A DNA stretch of 43,130 nt from an uncultured Alphaproteobacteria bacterium (GCA_937924895.1 CALEYP010000010.1:1-43130), one strand, 5' to 3'. Positions 33,859 to 42,880 are shown, numbered from the stretch's first letter. The notes: a model not told the origin generated them from the sequence alone. Program-made: numbers and translations.

Positions 33859-34767
33859 CTAGTTTGTGTCTGGGACGGCAGGCGCATGCCCTGCCCCTTT
33901 CACTTCCACAAGCGCAGCAAGAATGATCAAAATTGTACCGATGAGCTCTGGCATCCCAAATGGCTGGCCTGATAATAACAGGGCTGACACAGCACCGATT
34001 ACAACTTCGCTCATTAATAATATGCCAACCCGCGCCGGCGTTAAAACGCGAGCCGGTGCCAGAGTGAGCCAGAACATCGGAAGCGCCAAGCCGATAAAGA
34101 CTGCTAGAAATAGCCCGATATGGGTAAGCTGCGCTGGTGTGAACGTTAAAACAGGCCAATCCCCAATTAACCAAGATGACAATATGGAAATGATGAGGCT
34201 ACCTGCTAAAAAACTGATAATCTGAGGCCAAACGGGAACTCGTTGCGCCTGCAGGATACCAAAGGAACCTGCCGCCCAAAATATACCTGATAACAGCGCT
34301 AACACATCTCCTAGGTTGCGAGGCAGGGGCCATCCCGTATCATTCCCTAAAATGACATAGAGACCTAAGAATGCTAAGATTAATACCCCAAGGCGTGCCG
34401 CTGTGAGACGTTCTCTTAAAAAGGCAAGACCAATAAGTGTGCCCCAAACGGGCGTTAGGTAAAATAGTAAGATGGCGCGGATGACATCGGTATAGGAGAA
34501 GCTGGTTGTATAAAGCGAAAAAGCACAACCGGTCAGCATTCCGCTAAATAGTAATAAGCGCCAATGAGTGGTAAAGGTCGTGCGATAATGCCAGGCCACT
34601 GGCAACAGAACCACCAAACATCCCACATAAAGCGCGATTCCGGCCCAGGCACCTGGCAATCCAGCCTGTTGTAAATACAATAAAGGCAGCCAATAGAGCC
34701 CCCACATGGCGCCGCCTGCTATGAGATAAAGGCTCGCTCTTTGAGCTGTCATTGGGGAAGATATCAT
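33859..34767 (-). CDS. EamA-family DMT superfamily transporter (second copy type)
   Basis: A protein of about 302 residues with ten hydrophobic segments in two EamA repeats, including G-A-M-W-G-L-Y-W in the first helix and V-W-G-T-L-I-G-L-A-F-L near the end of the first repeat. The start is uncertain: ATG at 34767 or 34752, with no strong ribosome site, and a GTG at 34788 is also in frame. It is not a close copy of the other EamA transporter at 14690-15598. It lies upstream of choline-sulfatase and may form a unit with it, perhaps moving a sulfated or amine solute, but the 142-base gap weakens this. Confidence 0.82.
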   Translation of the reverse strand: MISSPMTAQRASLYLIAGGAMWGLYWLPLLYLQQAGLPGAWAGIALYVGCLVVLLPVAWHYRTTFTTHWRLLLFSGMLTGCAFSLYTTSFSYTDVIRAILLFYLTPVWGTLIGLAFLRERLTAARLGVLILAFLGLYVILGNDTGWPLPRNLGDVLALLSGIFWAAGSFGILQAQRVPVWPQIISFLAGSLIISILSSWLIGDWPVLTFTPAQLTHIGLFLAVFIGLALPMFWLTLAPARVLTPARVGILLMSEVVIGAVSALLLSGQPFGMPELIGTILIILAALVEVKGAGHAPAVPDTN

Positions 34768-35146
34768 CACTATGCCGCGGCGCCTCACCTATGTTGCCTA
34801 AGAGCCTTACATCATAATGCTCCTATCACTGCCAATCTAATGGGATTAGCCAGCTTATCATTGGTGGCTTGCCCTCTTGTTAGGCTTGTGAGTAATACGC
34901 ATATCACTGCGTGCTGCAAATAAAAAATAAAATGCAGACAACGCGTCTCGGAAAAGACTATCAACTAATGAAGAGAGTTGAACGACAACTTGGCGACTAT
35001 GAAAGGTCCACAGCCCCCATAAGCCATGGTGGCCAAAACATATGCTCGCAACTATCCCAGCCACTTGCCCCGACAAATAGCATCCACGCCAGCCTAAACC
35101 TGGCGTTTGATGCTATTATCTGGAGCGTTGGCCAAGATTTTGTTTC
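34768..35146. other. Gene-poor spacer between EamA gene and smoK
   Basis: This 379-base stretch has no convincing gene; short frames on both strands have atypical composition and no ribosome site. It contains the likely end of the smo operon, a hairpin at 35076-35117, and the promoter of the EamA gene. Confidence 0.5.
35076..35117 (-). terminator. Hairpin downstream of the smo operon
   Basis: ACGCCAG (35086-35092) pairs with CTGGCGT (35100-35106), and AAATAGCATC-side bases 35076-35084 pair with 35109-35117 after a small internal loop, making a 16-bp stem. It starts 30 bases past the smoK stop codon on the minus strand. The T run after it is short, so it may pause rather than terminate fully. 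Confidence 0.55.
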
Positions 35147-36187
35147 TTACCCTTCTAGACGCTGACCGCTATCTTTATCGAAATAGTGGGCGAGCTCAGG
35201 TGCGATGGTGAATGAGATAGCCTCTCCCTTCGCTTCTTTTGGCGGCTTTTCTGTTTTCGCAATGAAGGAGGCACCTGTATCTGTAATTAAATGTACCAAT
35301 GCCACTTCGCCTAGATTTTCAACTAATTCCAGAGTCCCCGTGACAACCGCATCTGCGGCTTTGCAGACTTGCATATGCTCAGGGCGCAAACCAATCTGCA
35401 TATCATCTGTTAGGTCAGTCTTTAAGACCTTCGCTGCCTTTTTTGACAAGTCACTTGCGGCAAAGAAATTCATCTTTGGGCTGCCGATAAATTGCGCAAC
35501 AAAGGCGTTTTGTGGCTTTTCATACAAAGCAATCGGACTGCCGACCTGTTCAATGACGCCGTCACGCAACACCACGATTTTATCAGCCAAAGTCATAGCT
35601 TCGACCTGGTCATGCGTCACATAGATCATGGTTGTCTTCAAACGTTCATGAAGTCGTGCAATTTCAAGGCGCGTCTGCACACGTAATGCTGCATCGAGAT
35701 TAGAGAGCGGCTCATCAAATAAGAACACCTTGGGGTCTCTGACAATCGCGCGGCCAATGGCAACACGCTGGCGTTGACCACCTGATAGATGGCGTGGGCT
35801 GCGATCGAGATAATCGGTAATTTGCAAAATATCAGCAGCTGCCCGCACACGGCGATCAATTTCATCTGCTGGTGTTTTGGCTTGTTTCAAACCGAACGCC
35901 ATATTCTTATAGACTGTCATATGCGGATAAAGGGCATAGGTTTGGAACACCATAGCCACACCACGCTTTGAGGCTGCAACCTCGTTCACCTCAGTCTCGC
36001 CAATGCTGACTGAACCATCTGAAATCTCTTCAAGACCGGCGATCATACGCAGCAAAGTTGACTTACCGCACCCAGATGGGCCGACAAATACAACAAATTC
36101 ACCATCTTCAATATCTAGATCGACACCATGGATAACTTCAGCTGCTTCATAGCGCTTGCGAACATTTCGTAAAGTTAGACTGGCCAT
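35147..36187 (-). CDS. smoK: Polyol ABC transporter ATP-binding protein (MalK/SmoK/UgpC type)
   Basis: A 346-residue ABC ATPase. Walker A G-P-S-G-C-G-K-S-T is at 36-44, Q-loop Q82, signature L-S-G-G-Q at 134-138, Walker B V-F-L-F-D-E at 154-159, and switch H192. The C-terminal part (after about residue 240) is the TOBE-type regulatory domain with G-L-R-P-E-H typical of MalK/UgpC. It powers import by the two permeases encoded upstream. A GGAGG site sets the start, and the gene overlaps the dehydrogenase gene by 13 bases, so it is the last gene of the operon. The gene name is by position and family. Confidence 0.9.
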   Translation of the reverse strand: MASLTLRNVRKRYEAAEVIHGVDLDIEDGEFVVFVGPSGCGKSTLLRMIAGLEEISDGSVSIGETEVNEVAASKRGVAMVFQTYALYPHMTVYKNMAFGLKQAKTPADEIDRRVRAAADILQITDYLDRSPRHLSGGQRQRVAIGRAIVRDPKVFLFDEPLSNLDAALRVQTRLEIARLHERLKTTMIYVTHDQVEAMTLADKIVVLRDGVIEQVGSPIALYEKPQNAFVAQFIGSPKMNFFAASDLSKKAAKVLKTDLTDDMQIGLRPEHMQVCKAADAVVTGTLELVENLGEVALVHLITDTGASFIAKTEKPPKEAKGEAISFTIAPELAHYFDKDSGQRLEG

Positions 36188-37599
36188 TTTTCCTCCAAAT
36201 GGGCAATTTCTTGCTGTAGCAAAGTGATAAAGTCAGGATAGGCAGAGGGGATTGTGCCCCATAATTGCTCTGAGTGATGAAATGCAGTAGTGCCAAGCAT
36301 CGCCTGAAGTTCATCCCAGCTCGGCTCAATATAGGTAAATGAGATATGTCCCGCTGCCACATGTCTGGCAAACACATACCAGCTAGCAATAGACCGTATT
36401 GCATGATGGGGGACGATGCCTTGTGCAAAACACCCTTCTAATGTTGGGCGAATGAAAATTGGGAATTTTGCCATCCCATCGGCGCAAATACGCGCTACCG
36501 TATCACCAATCGCTTGGTTACTAAAACGCTGCGCCGTCTTATCTTGATAACTATCCTTATCAAATGGCAGTTCTAGCGTAAGAGCAGGCAAAACTTCTTC
36601 TTGTTCAAACTTATCAAAGTGAGACCGCAACTCAGGATGGCGCATCGCCTCATCAAATGTTGTTAGCCCCTCTAAAGCTGCCAGATAGGCAAGGGCGGTA
36701 TGACCGCCATTCAGCACCCTGATTTTGGTTTCTTCAAAAGGGTCGACATCAGCTGTTACTGTAACGCCTACCTTTGCTAAGTCAGGCATGTCAGCCGCAG
36801 CTTTATCAGATAGAACCCATTGTAAATAATCCTCACAAAGGATTGGGGACACCACTGCGCTATTTAGCAAATCGGATAATTCTACTGCCAAAGATTTTGG
36901 GCTGCGTGGGGTAATTCTATCAACCATTGAACAAGGGAATGCCGCATTATCAACCACCCATTGTGCAAGCGCCTCATCCCCCGCTGCCATTAGATAGGCG
37001 TGAAGATTTCGTTCCAGCATTTTACCGTTTTGACGGATATTATCACAGCAAGCGATAGTGATAGGCTGGCCCAATTCAGCCTGTCGTTGCGTTAAGGCCG
37101 CGCGCAAATAGGCATAAATTGTCTCTTGTGATGTACCTGATAATTCTGCCGCAATCACAGGATGAGACAGGTCAAGATTTCCTTGCGGGTCGCAATAATA
37201 CCCACTTTCTGTGACTGTGATAGTGACTAATGAAACAGTGTCTAGCGACAATAACGATTGCGCGGCTGATGTCTCTTTTGCCCAATCTGCAAAGGAAATA
37301 TGCGCTCTGATCTGAGAGACAACTTCGTCATTCTTTGGCGAAATGGCTTTCATATAATAGCCACCAAAATCAGCAATCTCAGCTGCGGTTGAGGCAAAAG
37401 CCTCACTCTCTGAGGCACGCAAATTCACAGCCGCAATGCCCCAACGTAGATCTCCCGTTTGCTGCATATAAGCATCTAAATAGACGGCCTGATGTGCACG
37501 GTGAAAGGCACCGAAACCTAGATGCACAACACCGATTTGGCATGCCGCACGGTCATAGGTTGAAGCTTGAATTTCAGGTTTAGTATGTCCATCCATCAT
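36175..37599 (-). CDS. mtlK: Mannitol-type long-chain polyol 2-dehydrogenase
   Basis: A 474-residue enzyme of the long-chain mannitol/fructuronate dehydrogenase family that oxidises a polyol C2 hydroxyl to a ketose with NAD. The Rossmann motif H-L-G-F-G-A-F-H-R-A-H-Q is at 26-37, D-N-I-R-Q-N-G near 186-192, and the catalytic K292-x4-N297-x2-H300 in K-I-R-V-L-N-G-G-H. It lies in the polyol transport operon, overlapping the AraC gene by four bases and smoK by 13. Mannitol to fructose is the textbook reaction, but D-arabitol to D-xylulose is equally possible, and a xylulokinase gene is in the same window. A second ATG (codon 2) could be the start. Confidence 0.88.
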   Translation of the reverse strand: MMDGHTKPEIQASTYDRAACQIGVVHLGFGAFHRAHQAVYLDAYMQQTGDLRWGIAAVNLRASESEAFASTAAEIADFGGYYMKAISPKNDEVVSQIRAHISFADWAKETSAAQSLLSLDTVSLVTITVTESGYYCDPQGNLDLSHPVIAAELSGTSQETIYAYLRAALTQRQAELGQPITIACCDNIRQNGKMLERNLHAYLMAAGDEALAQWVVDNAAFPCSMVDRITPRSPKSLAVELSDLLNSAVVSPILCEDYLQWVLSDKAAADMPDLAKVGVTVTADVDPFEETKIRVLNGGHTALAYLAALEGLTTFDEAMRHPELRSHFDKFEQEEVLPALTLELPFDKDSYQDKTAQRFSNQAIGDTVARICADGMAKFPIFIRPTLEGCFAQGIVPHHAIRSIASWYVFARHVAAGHISFTYIEPSWDELQAMLGTTAFHHSEQLWGTIPSAYPDFITLLQQEIAHLEEKWPV

Positions 37600-38486
37600 A
37601 ACGCATCTTCCCCATCTACTAGCTCTTCTCTTGCAAGCCGGCGATATTCAGAGGGGGTCATTCCCTTTAATTTGCGGAATTGACGATTAAAATTCGCCAA
37701 ATTTTGAAACCCGGATTTATAGCAAATGGTTGTCACTTGCTCGTCTGTGCCATAGAGCATGGAACAAGCCTGCCCAACTCTGACACGTGTGATAAAATCT
37801 ACAAAATTATGGCCTGTAACAGACTTAAAATTACGGCTAAAACTTGATTGAGCCATGCCAGCTTTGTCAGCGGCCTCTGTCTGAGAGATTTCATCTCTGT
37901 AATTTTGGATGATATGGTCAATCACCAGGCCTATACGTGCATGTTTGCTGCCAGAATCAACTTGGGTCACCTGCATGCTTGACAGTGTTTTCTTTTCCGC
38001 ATGCTCGTGCAACCTGACAAGGAAACGCACAAAGGCTAAAATACGCTCTACGCCCTTATTATCGCGAATAGCCTCAAGGTGACCGCGTGCAAAGGTCGGG
38101 TTGAACCCTTCAAACTTGATCCCCATTCGTGCCAAATACAACATATCAAGCACTTTGGAAAATTCAGGAAACGCTTCAGTTAATTTTGTAACGCTACCAT
38201 GGGAAAATTGAACAAGCATGTCTCTGATATCAACTTGTTTGCTTACATGCTCATCGGAAATCCAATTATGAGGCACATTTGGGCCTGTCATAAATAGGTC
38301 ACCAGCACGAAACTCACCAATATAGTCACCTATAAAGGCTTTTCCTGTGGTCTCTGTGATGAGGTGCAATTCATATTCCTCATGCGCGTGCCACCGGCAA
38401 AGGTCTGACGGCCAACCATGTTCGAGATAGCGGATCGAACGCGTGGTCCGATCTACCATTTCAATTTCTGGTTCGATAACAGACAT
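37596..38486 (-). CDS. AraC family transcriptional regulator of the polyol operon
   Basis: A 296-residue regulator. The N-terminal half is a cupin-like ligand domain with W-H-A-H-E-E-Y-E-L-H near 32-41 and a G-P-N-V-P-H-N-W segment. The C-terminal third holds two helix-turn-helix units, with S-F-S-R-N-F and F-Q-N-L-A-N-F-N-R-Q-F-R-K-L-K-G-M-T-P-S-E-Y-R typical of AraC. It sits inside the operon, two bases after the permease stop and overlapping the dehydrogenase gene by four. It most likely activates smoE expression in response to a polyol. Having the regulator in the middle of the operon couples its level to the transporter. Confidence 0.9.
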   Translation of the reverse strand: MSVIEPEIEMVDRTTRSIRYLEHGWPSDLCRWHAHEEYELHLITETTGKAFIGDYIGEFRAGDLFMTGPNVPHNWISDEHVSKQVDIRDMLVQFSHGSVTKLTEAFPEFSKVLDMLYLARMGIKFEGFNPTFARGHLEAIRDNKGVERILAFVRFLVRLHEHAEKKTLSSMQVTQVDSGSKHARIGLVIDHIIQNYRDEISQTEAADKAGMAQSSFSRNFKSVTGHNFVDFITRVRVGQACSMLYGTDEQVTTICYKSGFQNLANFNRQFRKLKGMTPSEYRRLAREELVDGEDAL

Positions 38487-38488
38487 CG

Positions 38489-39325
38489 TTACTTCACCGC
38501 ACCAAAGGTCAGACCTTGTACAAGCTGCTTCTGACAGAACCAGCCGAGCACTACGATCGGGCCAACAGCAGCTGTGGACACAGCCGATAGACGCCCAAAG
38601 AACAACCCTTCAGGTGCTCTGTTCCCTTCAATCAACTTGGATAGGGTCGCGGCTTCTGTTGTTGTCAGGCGCACTGTCCAATAGGCCTCATTCCAACAAA
38701 AAATGAAACAAAGCAAAGCTGTCGAGGCAAGTCCACCCCACGCCAAAGGCAGTAGAATATCCTTGATCTCACCCCAAGTGTTAACACCATCCATTTGCCC
38801 TGCTTCAATAATCTCTTTTGGGATCTCTTTAAAATAGGTAAAGAGCATCCAAATCACGATGGGCAAATTGATTAAGCAAAGGACTAAAATCACGAGGAAA
38901 TGCGTGTCAAAAATATTGAGGAAATTCTTCGTGAGATAGGTCATAGGATAGAGCACAGCCGCCGCTGGCAACATCTTGGTCGATAGCATCCACACTAGCA
39001 CATCTTTGGTTCGCTTGGTGGGGTTAAATGCCATAGCATAGGCCGCAGGCACCCCAACAGCTAACGCAAAGATTGTCGCAAAGCTTGCCGTAATGACTGA
39101 ATTGATCGCAAAGCGCCAATAGTCATAATTCTCAGTCATATTGAGGTAGTTCTCTAATGTCGGCGTAAAGAAAAAGAGAAATTCAGGCTTTACCGCATCT
39201 GCATCTGTTTTGAAGCTAGTAAACACCATCCAAAAGATAGGAAAAAAGAAGATCAACGCCACTGTCCAAGCAACAACGGGCCACAGAATATCACCAAGCT
39301 TTGAACGACTACCAATAGCTGCCAT
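38489..39325 (-). CDS. smoG: Polyol ABC transporter permease (MalG/SmoG type)
   Basis: A 278-residue membrane protein with six hydrophobic segments and the binding-protein-dependent permease coupling motif near E-A-G-Q-M-D-G-V-N-T-W-G-E-I (E-A-A-x3-G-type). It forms the translocation pore with the second permease and is driven by smoK. The start has a good AGAGGAGAGG site. It starts eleven bases after the smoF stop. The family clearly fits carbohydrate/polyol importers; the exact sugar depends on the binding protein. Confidence 0.92.
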   Translation of the reverse strand: MAAIGSRSKLGDILWPVVAWTVALIFFFPIFWMVFTSFKTDADAVKPEFLFFFTPTLENYLNMTENYDYWRFAINSVITASFATIFALAVGVPAAYAMAFNPTKRTKDVLVWMLSTKMLPAAAVLYPMTYLTKNFLNIFDTHFLVILVLCLINLPIVIWMLFTYFKEIPKEIIEAGQMDGVNTWGEIKDILLPLAWGGLASTALLCFIFCWNEAYWTVRLTTTEAATLSKLIEGNRAPEGLFFGRLSAVSTAAVGPIVVLGWFCQKQLVQGLTFGAVK

Positions 39326-39336
39326 CTGCCTCTCCT

Positions 39337-40278
39337 CTAATCCACCAAATTCTTGCCCACCATGCGGAGCAAGAAGATGGCTACAATATTTGCTAAAATC
39401 ACCGCGAAAATACCTGTTGCACTGGCGGCACCAATATTATTTGAGGTGAATTCCCCAATCAAATAAGGCAGGTTTTTATTCCCGTTCCCGCGGCTGACGA
39501 TTTCAATTTCAGCATATAATGACAGGTGGAAAATAGACTGAATCATAACCACAATCGCTATCGGGCGTGCCAGATGCGGTATTGTCAAATATACAAATTG
39601 TGCCCAAGCACTTGCCCCATCCAGCAAGGCGGCTTCTTTTTGTTGCTGGTCTTCTGACTGTAATGAGGTCATGAAGATAAGCACGGCAAAAGGTGTCCAT
39701 TGCCATGCCACCATCATGATAACAGCATAGGCTGAGGTTTGTGTGGCACGGAATGAAATCGGTTCAAGCTCTGGCCAGAGTGCGAAGAAATGTCCCAAGA
39801 TTGGGAAATCCTTTAAACCAGCGACAAGATGATTCAGACCTTCAATTGCAAGACCATTCAGGCCCAGAACAGGGTCAAGAATCATATTAATCCAAAGCAC
39901 GGCATTCACAGCTGGCATCACAAAAAATGGTGAGATGAGCAAGACACGCACAATGCCGCGACCAGGAAATGACCGGTTGACGAGAATAGCGATCGCAAGA
40001 CCAAGCACCACCGTAATGACAAGGATACTGCCGACAATCAGGAGGCTGTTTTGGATCGCAAACCAAAAGTCTTTTGACTTATAGAGCACATATTCATAGT
40101 TGCCGAACCCTCGCCAATTGCTGAGCTGCGGCACTGTCCATTCTGGCTTGCGCAGGCTATTTAGCACATAGCGCAAAAACGAGAAATATAGCGTTAAACC
40201 AAGCGGCACAAGCATCCAGACGAGCAATAATAAAACAGCTGGCGTCTGAAGTAGGCGTGCGATTGTGCGGTTATTCAT
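39337..40278 (-). CDS. smoF: Polyol ABC transporter permease (MalF/SmoF type)
   Basis: A 313-residue membrane protein with six to seven hydrophobic segments. The coupling motif is K-E-A-A-L-L-D-G-A-S-A-W-A-Q-F, close to the E-A-A-x3-G consensus. It resembles SmoF of the Rhodobacter sorbitol/mannitol importer. The start has an AAGAGG site. It follows the binding-protein gene after a 173-base spacer that contains two competing hairpins, which probably lower permease expression relative to the binding protein. It precedes smoG by eleven bases. Confidence 0.92.
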   Translation of the reverse strand: MNNRTIARLLQTPAVLLLLVWMLVPLGLTLYFSFLRYVLNSLRKPEWTVPQLSNWRGFGNYEYVLYKSKDFWFAIQNSLLIVGSILVITVVLGLAIAILVNRSFPGRGIVRVLLISPFFVMPAVNAVLWINMILDPVLGLNGLAIEGLNHLVAGLKDFPILGHFFALWPELEPISFRATQTSAYAVIMMVAWQWTPFAVLIFMTSLQSEDQQQKEAALLDGASAWAQFVYLTIPHLARPIAIVVMIQSIFHLSLYAEIEIVSRGNGNKNLPYLIGEFTSNNIGAASATGIFAVILANIVAIFLLRMVGKNLVD

Positions 40279-40389
40279 ACCTAGCCTCTTACGGTCCGAT
40301 CAATAAGGCCAAACAATAGAGAAGGCCCTAGCGTAAAATGAAAACTAAATGTTTTAAAAAAATGAAACTCTGTCTCTGTAACAAGTCGA

Positions 40390-40433
40390 GGCAGAGGAGC
40401 AAGAGGCCCAGCTTAGGGGGCTGGGCCTCTGCC
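40390..40433 (-). promoter_or_regulatory. Competing hairpins between smoE and smoF
   Basis: An 11-bp perfect stem (40402-40412 with 40420-40430, loop 7 bases) lies in the spacer. An alternative 8-bp stem joins 40390-40397 to 40426-40433, sharing the strand at 40426-40430, so the two cannot form together fully. On the minus-strand transcript this lies just after the smoE stop. Such structures usually stabilise the upstream message or attenuate read-through. Confidence 0.7.
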
Positions 40434-40451
40434 GTCTTCGGAGGATAATCC

Positions 40452-41735
40452 TTAGAAGTAACCTGCTTCAGACATAATAGCTTCAGCAGCAGCTTGTGAT
40501 GCAGCAAGTGCATCTGCTACTGACTTCGCACCTGAAAGAGCCGCAGCCATTTCTTGTGCAACAGCTGAACCCACTTCTGGGAACTCAGGGATAGCAGCGA
40601 ACTGAACACCAACATATGGCTTCAGGTCAGTTGCACCTGGAGCAGCTGATTCAATCGCAGCCATTTCAGCAGCGGCAAAGCCAGCAGCTGCCTGGAACTC
40701 AGGATAGGCATATGTTGAAGCACGTGTGCCTGTTGGTACTGAACCCCAACCGAATTCTGGGTGGTCAGCAACAGCTTTGATGTACTCTTTTGAAGTCGCC
40801 CATTCGATGAACTTCTTTGATTCTTCAGCATTTGGTGAACCTGCAGGTACAGCCATTGCCCATGCCCACAACCAGTTTGCACCAACTGGGTTACCAGCGT
40901 TTGGTGACTGTGCGTAAGCAACGCCATCAACTGTCAAGAAAGATGCTGCAATTGTGGCGTCAATCCACATGCCGCACTTGCCTTCGTTGTAAAGCGCTAG
41001 AATTTCGTTGAATGAGTTACCTTCTGAACCTGGAGGGCCATAGTTACCCAATAGGTCTACGTAGAAGTTGATGGCATCGTGCCACTGAACTGAGTCAATT
41101 GTTGGACGCATGTCCTTATCGAACCATGCACCACCAAATGAGTTCACAACAGTTGTGATGAACGCCATGTTGTCACCCCAGCCTGGCTTACCACGCAAAC
41201 ATGCGCCATAGACACCAGCATCTGGGTTGTGGATAGCAGCAGCGGCTGCTTTGATGTTTGACCATGAATCATTGTTGCGAACTGAAACGCCAGCTGCATC
41301 TGTTAGGTCCTTGCGGTACATAACCATTGATGATTCACCATAGAATGGTGCAGCATACAATGTACCGTTGTGTGACAAGCCATTGCGCATTGCTGGTAGC
41401 ATATCGTCAATGTCATAAGCGGCACCGAAGTTTAGTGGCTCAATCCAGCCAGCTGCGCCCCAAATTGGTGCTTCTTGCATACCGATATTGATGATGTCGT
41501 ACTGACCGCCACCTGTGGCTGTGTCTGATGTTACCTGCTCACGAAGTACACCTTCTTCAAGTGATACCCAGTTAAGCTCAACACCTGTTTCTGCAGTATA
41601 GGCTTCTGCCACTTTCTGCATGTTGATCATGTGACCATTATTCACAATCGCAATTGTCAACTCTGTAGCTGACGCGACTGATGCACCAGCGACGGCAAGC
41701 GTCATACCTAGTGCTACGTTACGTAAAGTTTTCAT
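40452..41735 (-). CDS. smoE: Polyol ABC transporter periplasmic binding protein (SmoE-like)
   Basis: A 427-residue extracellular solute-binding protein of the sugar type 1 family. A signal peptide spans about residues 1-23, ending A-S-V-A-S-A before T-E-L. The mature part has the family segments Y-D-I-I-N-I-G, L-Y-A-A-P-F-Y-G-E-S-S-M-V-M-Y-R-K-D-L and G-K-C-G-M-W-I-D-A-T near residue 250. It resembles SmoE for sorbitol/mannitol. The gene has a strong GGAGG site and opens the operon smoE-smoF-smoG-araC-mtlK-smoK. The Ala-rich C terminus (S-V-A-D-A-L-A-A-S-Q-A-A-A-E-A) is normal for these receptors. Its codon use looks more regular than its neighbours, as expected for an abundant protein. Confidence 0.92.
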   Translation of the reverse strand: MKTLRNVALGMTLAVAGASVASATELTIAIVNNGHMINMQKVAEAYTAETGVELNWVSLEEGVLREQVTSDTATGGGQYDIINIGMQEAPIWGAAGWIEPLNFGAAYDIDDMLPAMRNGLSHNGTLYAAPFYGESSMVMYRKDLTDAAGVSVRNNDSWSNIKAAAAAIHNPDAGVYGACLRGKPGWGDNMAFITTVVNSFGGAWFDKDMRPTIDSVQWHDAINFYVDLLGNYGPPGSEGNSFNEILALYNEGKCGMWIDATIAASFLTVDGVAYAQSPNAGNPVGANWLWAWAMAVPAGSPNAEESKKFIEWATSKEYIKAVADHPEFGWGSVPTGTRASTYAYPEFQAAAGFAAAEMAAIESAAPGATDLKPYVGVQFAAIPEFPEVGSAVAQEMAAALSGAKSVADALAASQAAAEAIMSEAGYF

Positions 41736-42106
41736 GTCATTCCTCCCAAGAATTCACAACTTTAGAGTAGTGATACCACGGTAAAGGCACAGCAGATAAA
41801 CCTGCCAATAGCATTTTGCTATTGATATATATTTTTTTGACAAAACATACTATGTTTCACCACATAGAATGATAATATATTTTCCGGTCAATTGTAATTA
41901 AATAGGCGTTTTTAATCACTATATGCAAATTTTCCAATCATTTAGCCAATTTTTTGAAAATTTTTGCATAACGATGGAGTCAGCCATGCCGTCAACCAAA
42001 CGGCATGACCTATAGAATTTTGCCATATTTTTTGGAATTTATGCGAATCGCCCACATACTGATATTATTTTGCTAAATTAGGATAGGCTTTTTCAATATA
42101 TGTGCG
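41736..42106. promoter_or_regulatory. AT-rich control region upstream of smoE with three inverted repeats
   Basis: This 371-base spacer between smoS and smoE is markedly AT-rich and holds no gene. It contains inverted repeats CAATAGC-ATTTT-GCTATTG (41806-41824), CTATGT-ttcacc-ACATAG (41850-41867) and CATGCCGT-caaccaa-ACGGCATG (41985-42007). The first two lie 70-130 bases upstream of the smoE start, where an AraC-type activator or a repressor would bind. The third may terminate smoS. No boxes were fixed with confidence. Confidence 0.6.
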
Positions 42107-42880
42107 TTAGCTCATCCAGTTACCGCCATCCACATTTAGAGTCTGAGCCACAATATAATCAGCATCATCAGAGGCAAGAAAGACAGCCGCCCCTGTTAAA
42201 TCCTCTGGCCGCCCCATCCGGCCATAGGGCACAGCGCGGCCTACGCGCTCTTTCTTTTGGCCGATAGCGAGGTTTTCATATTTCGCAAACAGGGCATCCA
42301 CCTCTTCCCACATATCGGTATCCACCACGCCAGGTGAAATAGCATTCACATTAATGCCATGAGAGATAAGACCCAAGCCAGCTGATTGCGTGAGGCTGAT
42401 GACCGCCGCCTTCGTAGCACAATAGGCTCCAACCAACGCTTCGCCCCGCCGTCCTGCTTGTGAGGCCATATTGATAATGGCGCCGCGTGTCCCTGTGGCA
42501 ATCATGTCATTGGCCACGGCCTGCATCATGAAAAGGAGGCCTTCGACATTGACCGCAAACACACGGGCATAATCTTCTCTTGTAATCTCTGTGATCGGGG
42601 CAAGTGTAAAGAGCGCGGCATTATTGACCAGGATAGAGGGCGGGCCGAAAGCGGCATGCGTGGCAGAGATAACGGAGTCTATCGACGATTGGTTCGTAAT
42701 ATCCAAGGGCGCATAAATGGCATTGGCCCCGCACGAAGTTGCCAATGCCTGCCCGGCCTCTTTATCAATATCGGCAATGACGAGCTGTGCACCTTCTTCC
42801 AAGTAACGTGTAACAATAGCAGCGCCAATACCCTTTGCCCCGCCTGTGACGATCGCAATTTTACCCGCTAGCTGACCCAT
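42107..42880 (-). CDS. smoS: Sorbitol (L-iditol) 2-dehydrogenase, SmoS-type SDR
   Basis: A 257-residue short-chain dehydrogenase, closely like Rhodobacter SmoS, which oxidises sorbitol to fructose (and galactitol to tagatose). Motifs: T-G-G-A-K-G-I-G at 12-19, N-N-A-A at 86-89, catalytic S140, Y153 and K157. The A-G-R-R-G-E-A-L-V-G segment and the C terminus Y-I-V-A-Q-T-L-N-V-D-G-G-N-W-M-S are almost the same as in SmoS. The start at 42880 is chosen because GGGAGG lies just before it; an extension to 42895 would put the ribosome site inside the gene. It is separated from smoE by a long control region, so it may be expressed apart from the transporter. Confidence 0.93.
   Translation of the reverse strand: MGQLAGKIAIVTGGAKGIGAAIVTRYLEEGAQLVIADIDKEAGQALATSCGANAIYAPLDITNQSSIDSVISATHAAFGPPSILVNNAALFTLAPITEITREDYARVFAVNVEGLLFMMQAVANDMIATGTRGAIINMASQAGRRGEALVGAYCATKAAVISLTQSAGLGLISHGINVNAISPGVVDTDMWEEVDALFAKYENLAIGQKKERVGRAVPYGRMGRPEDLTGAAVFLASDDADYIVAQTLNVDGGNWMS

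Noticed and set aside
34911..35165. Possible gene of 84 codons in the spacer downstream of smoK
   Set aside because: No ribosome site, mixed composition, and it runs into the terminator-like hairpin and the smoK 3' end.
35205..35624. Open frame of 139 codons opposite smoK
   Set aside because: Antisense to a conserved ABC ATPase; no domain and no ribosome site.
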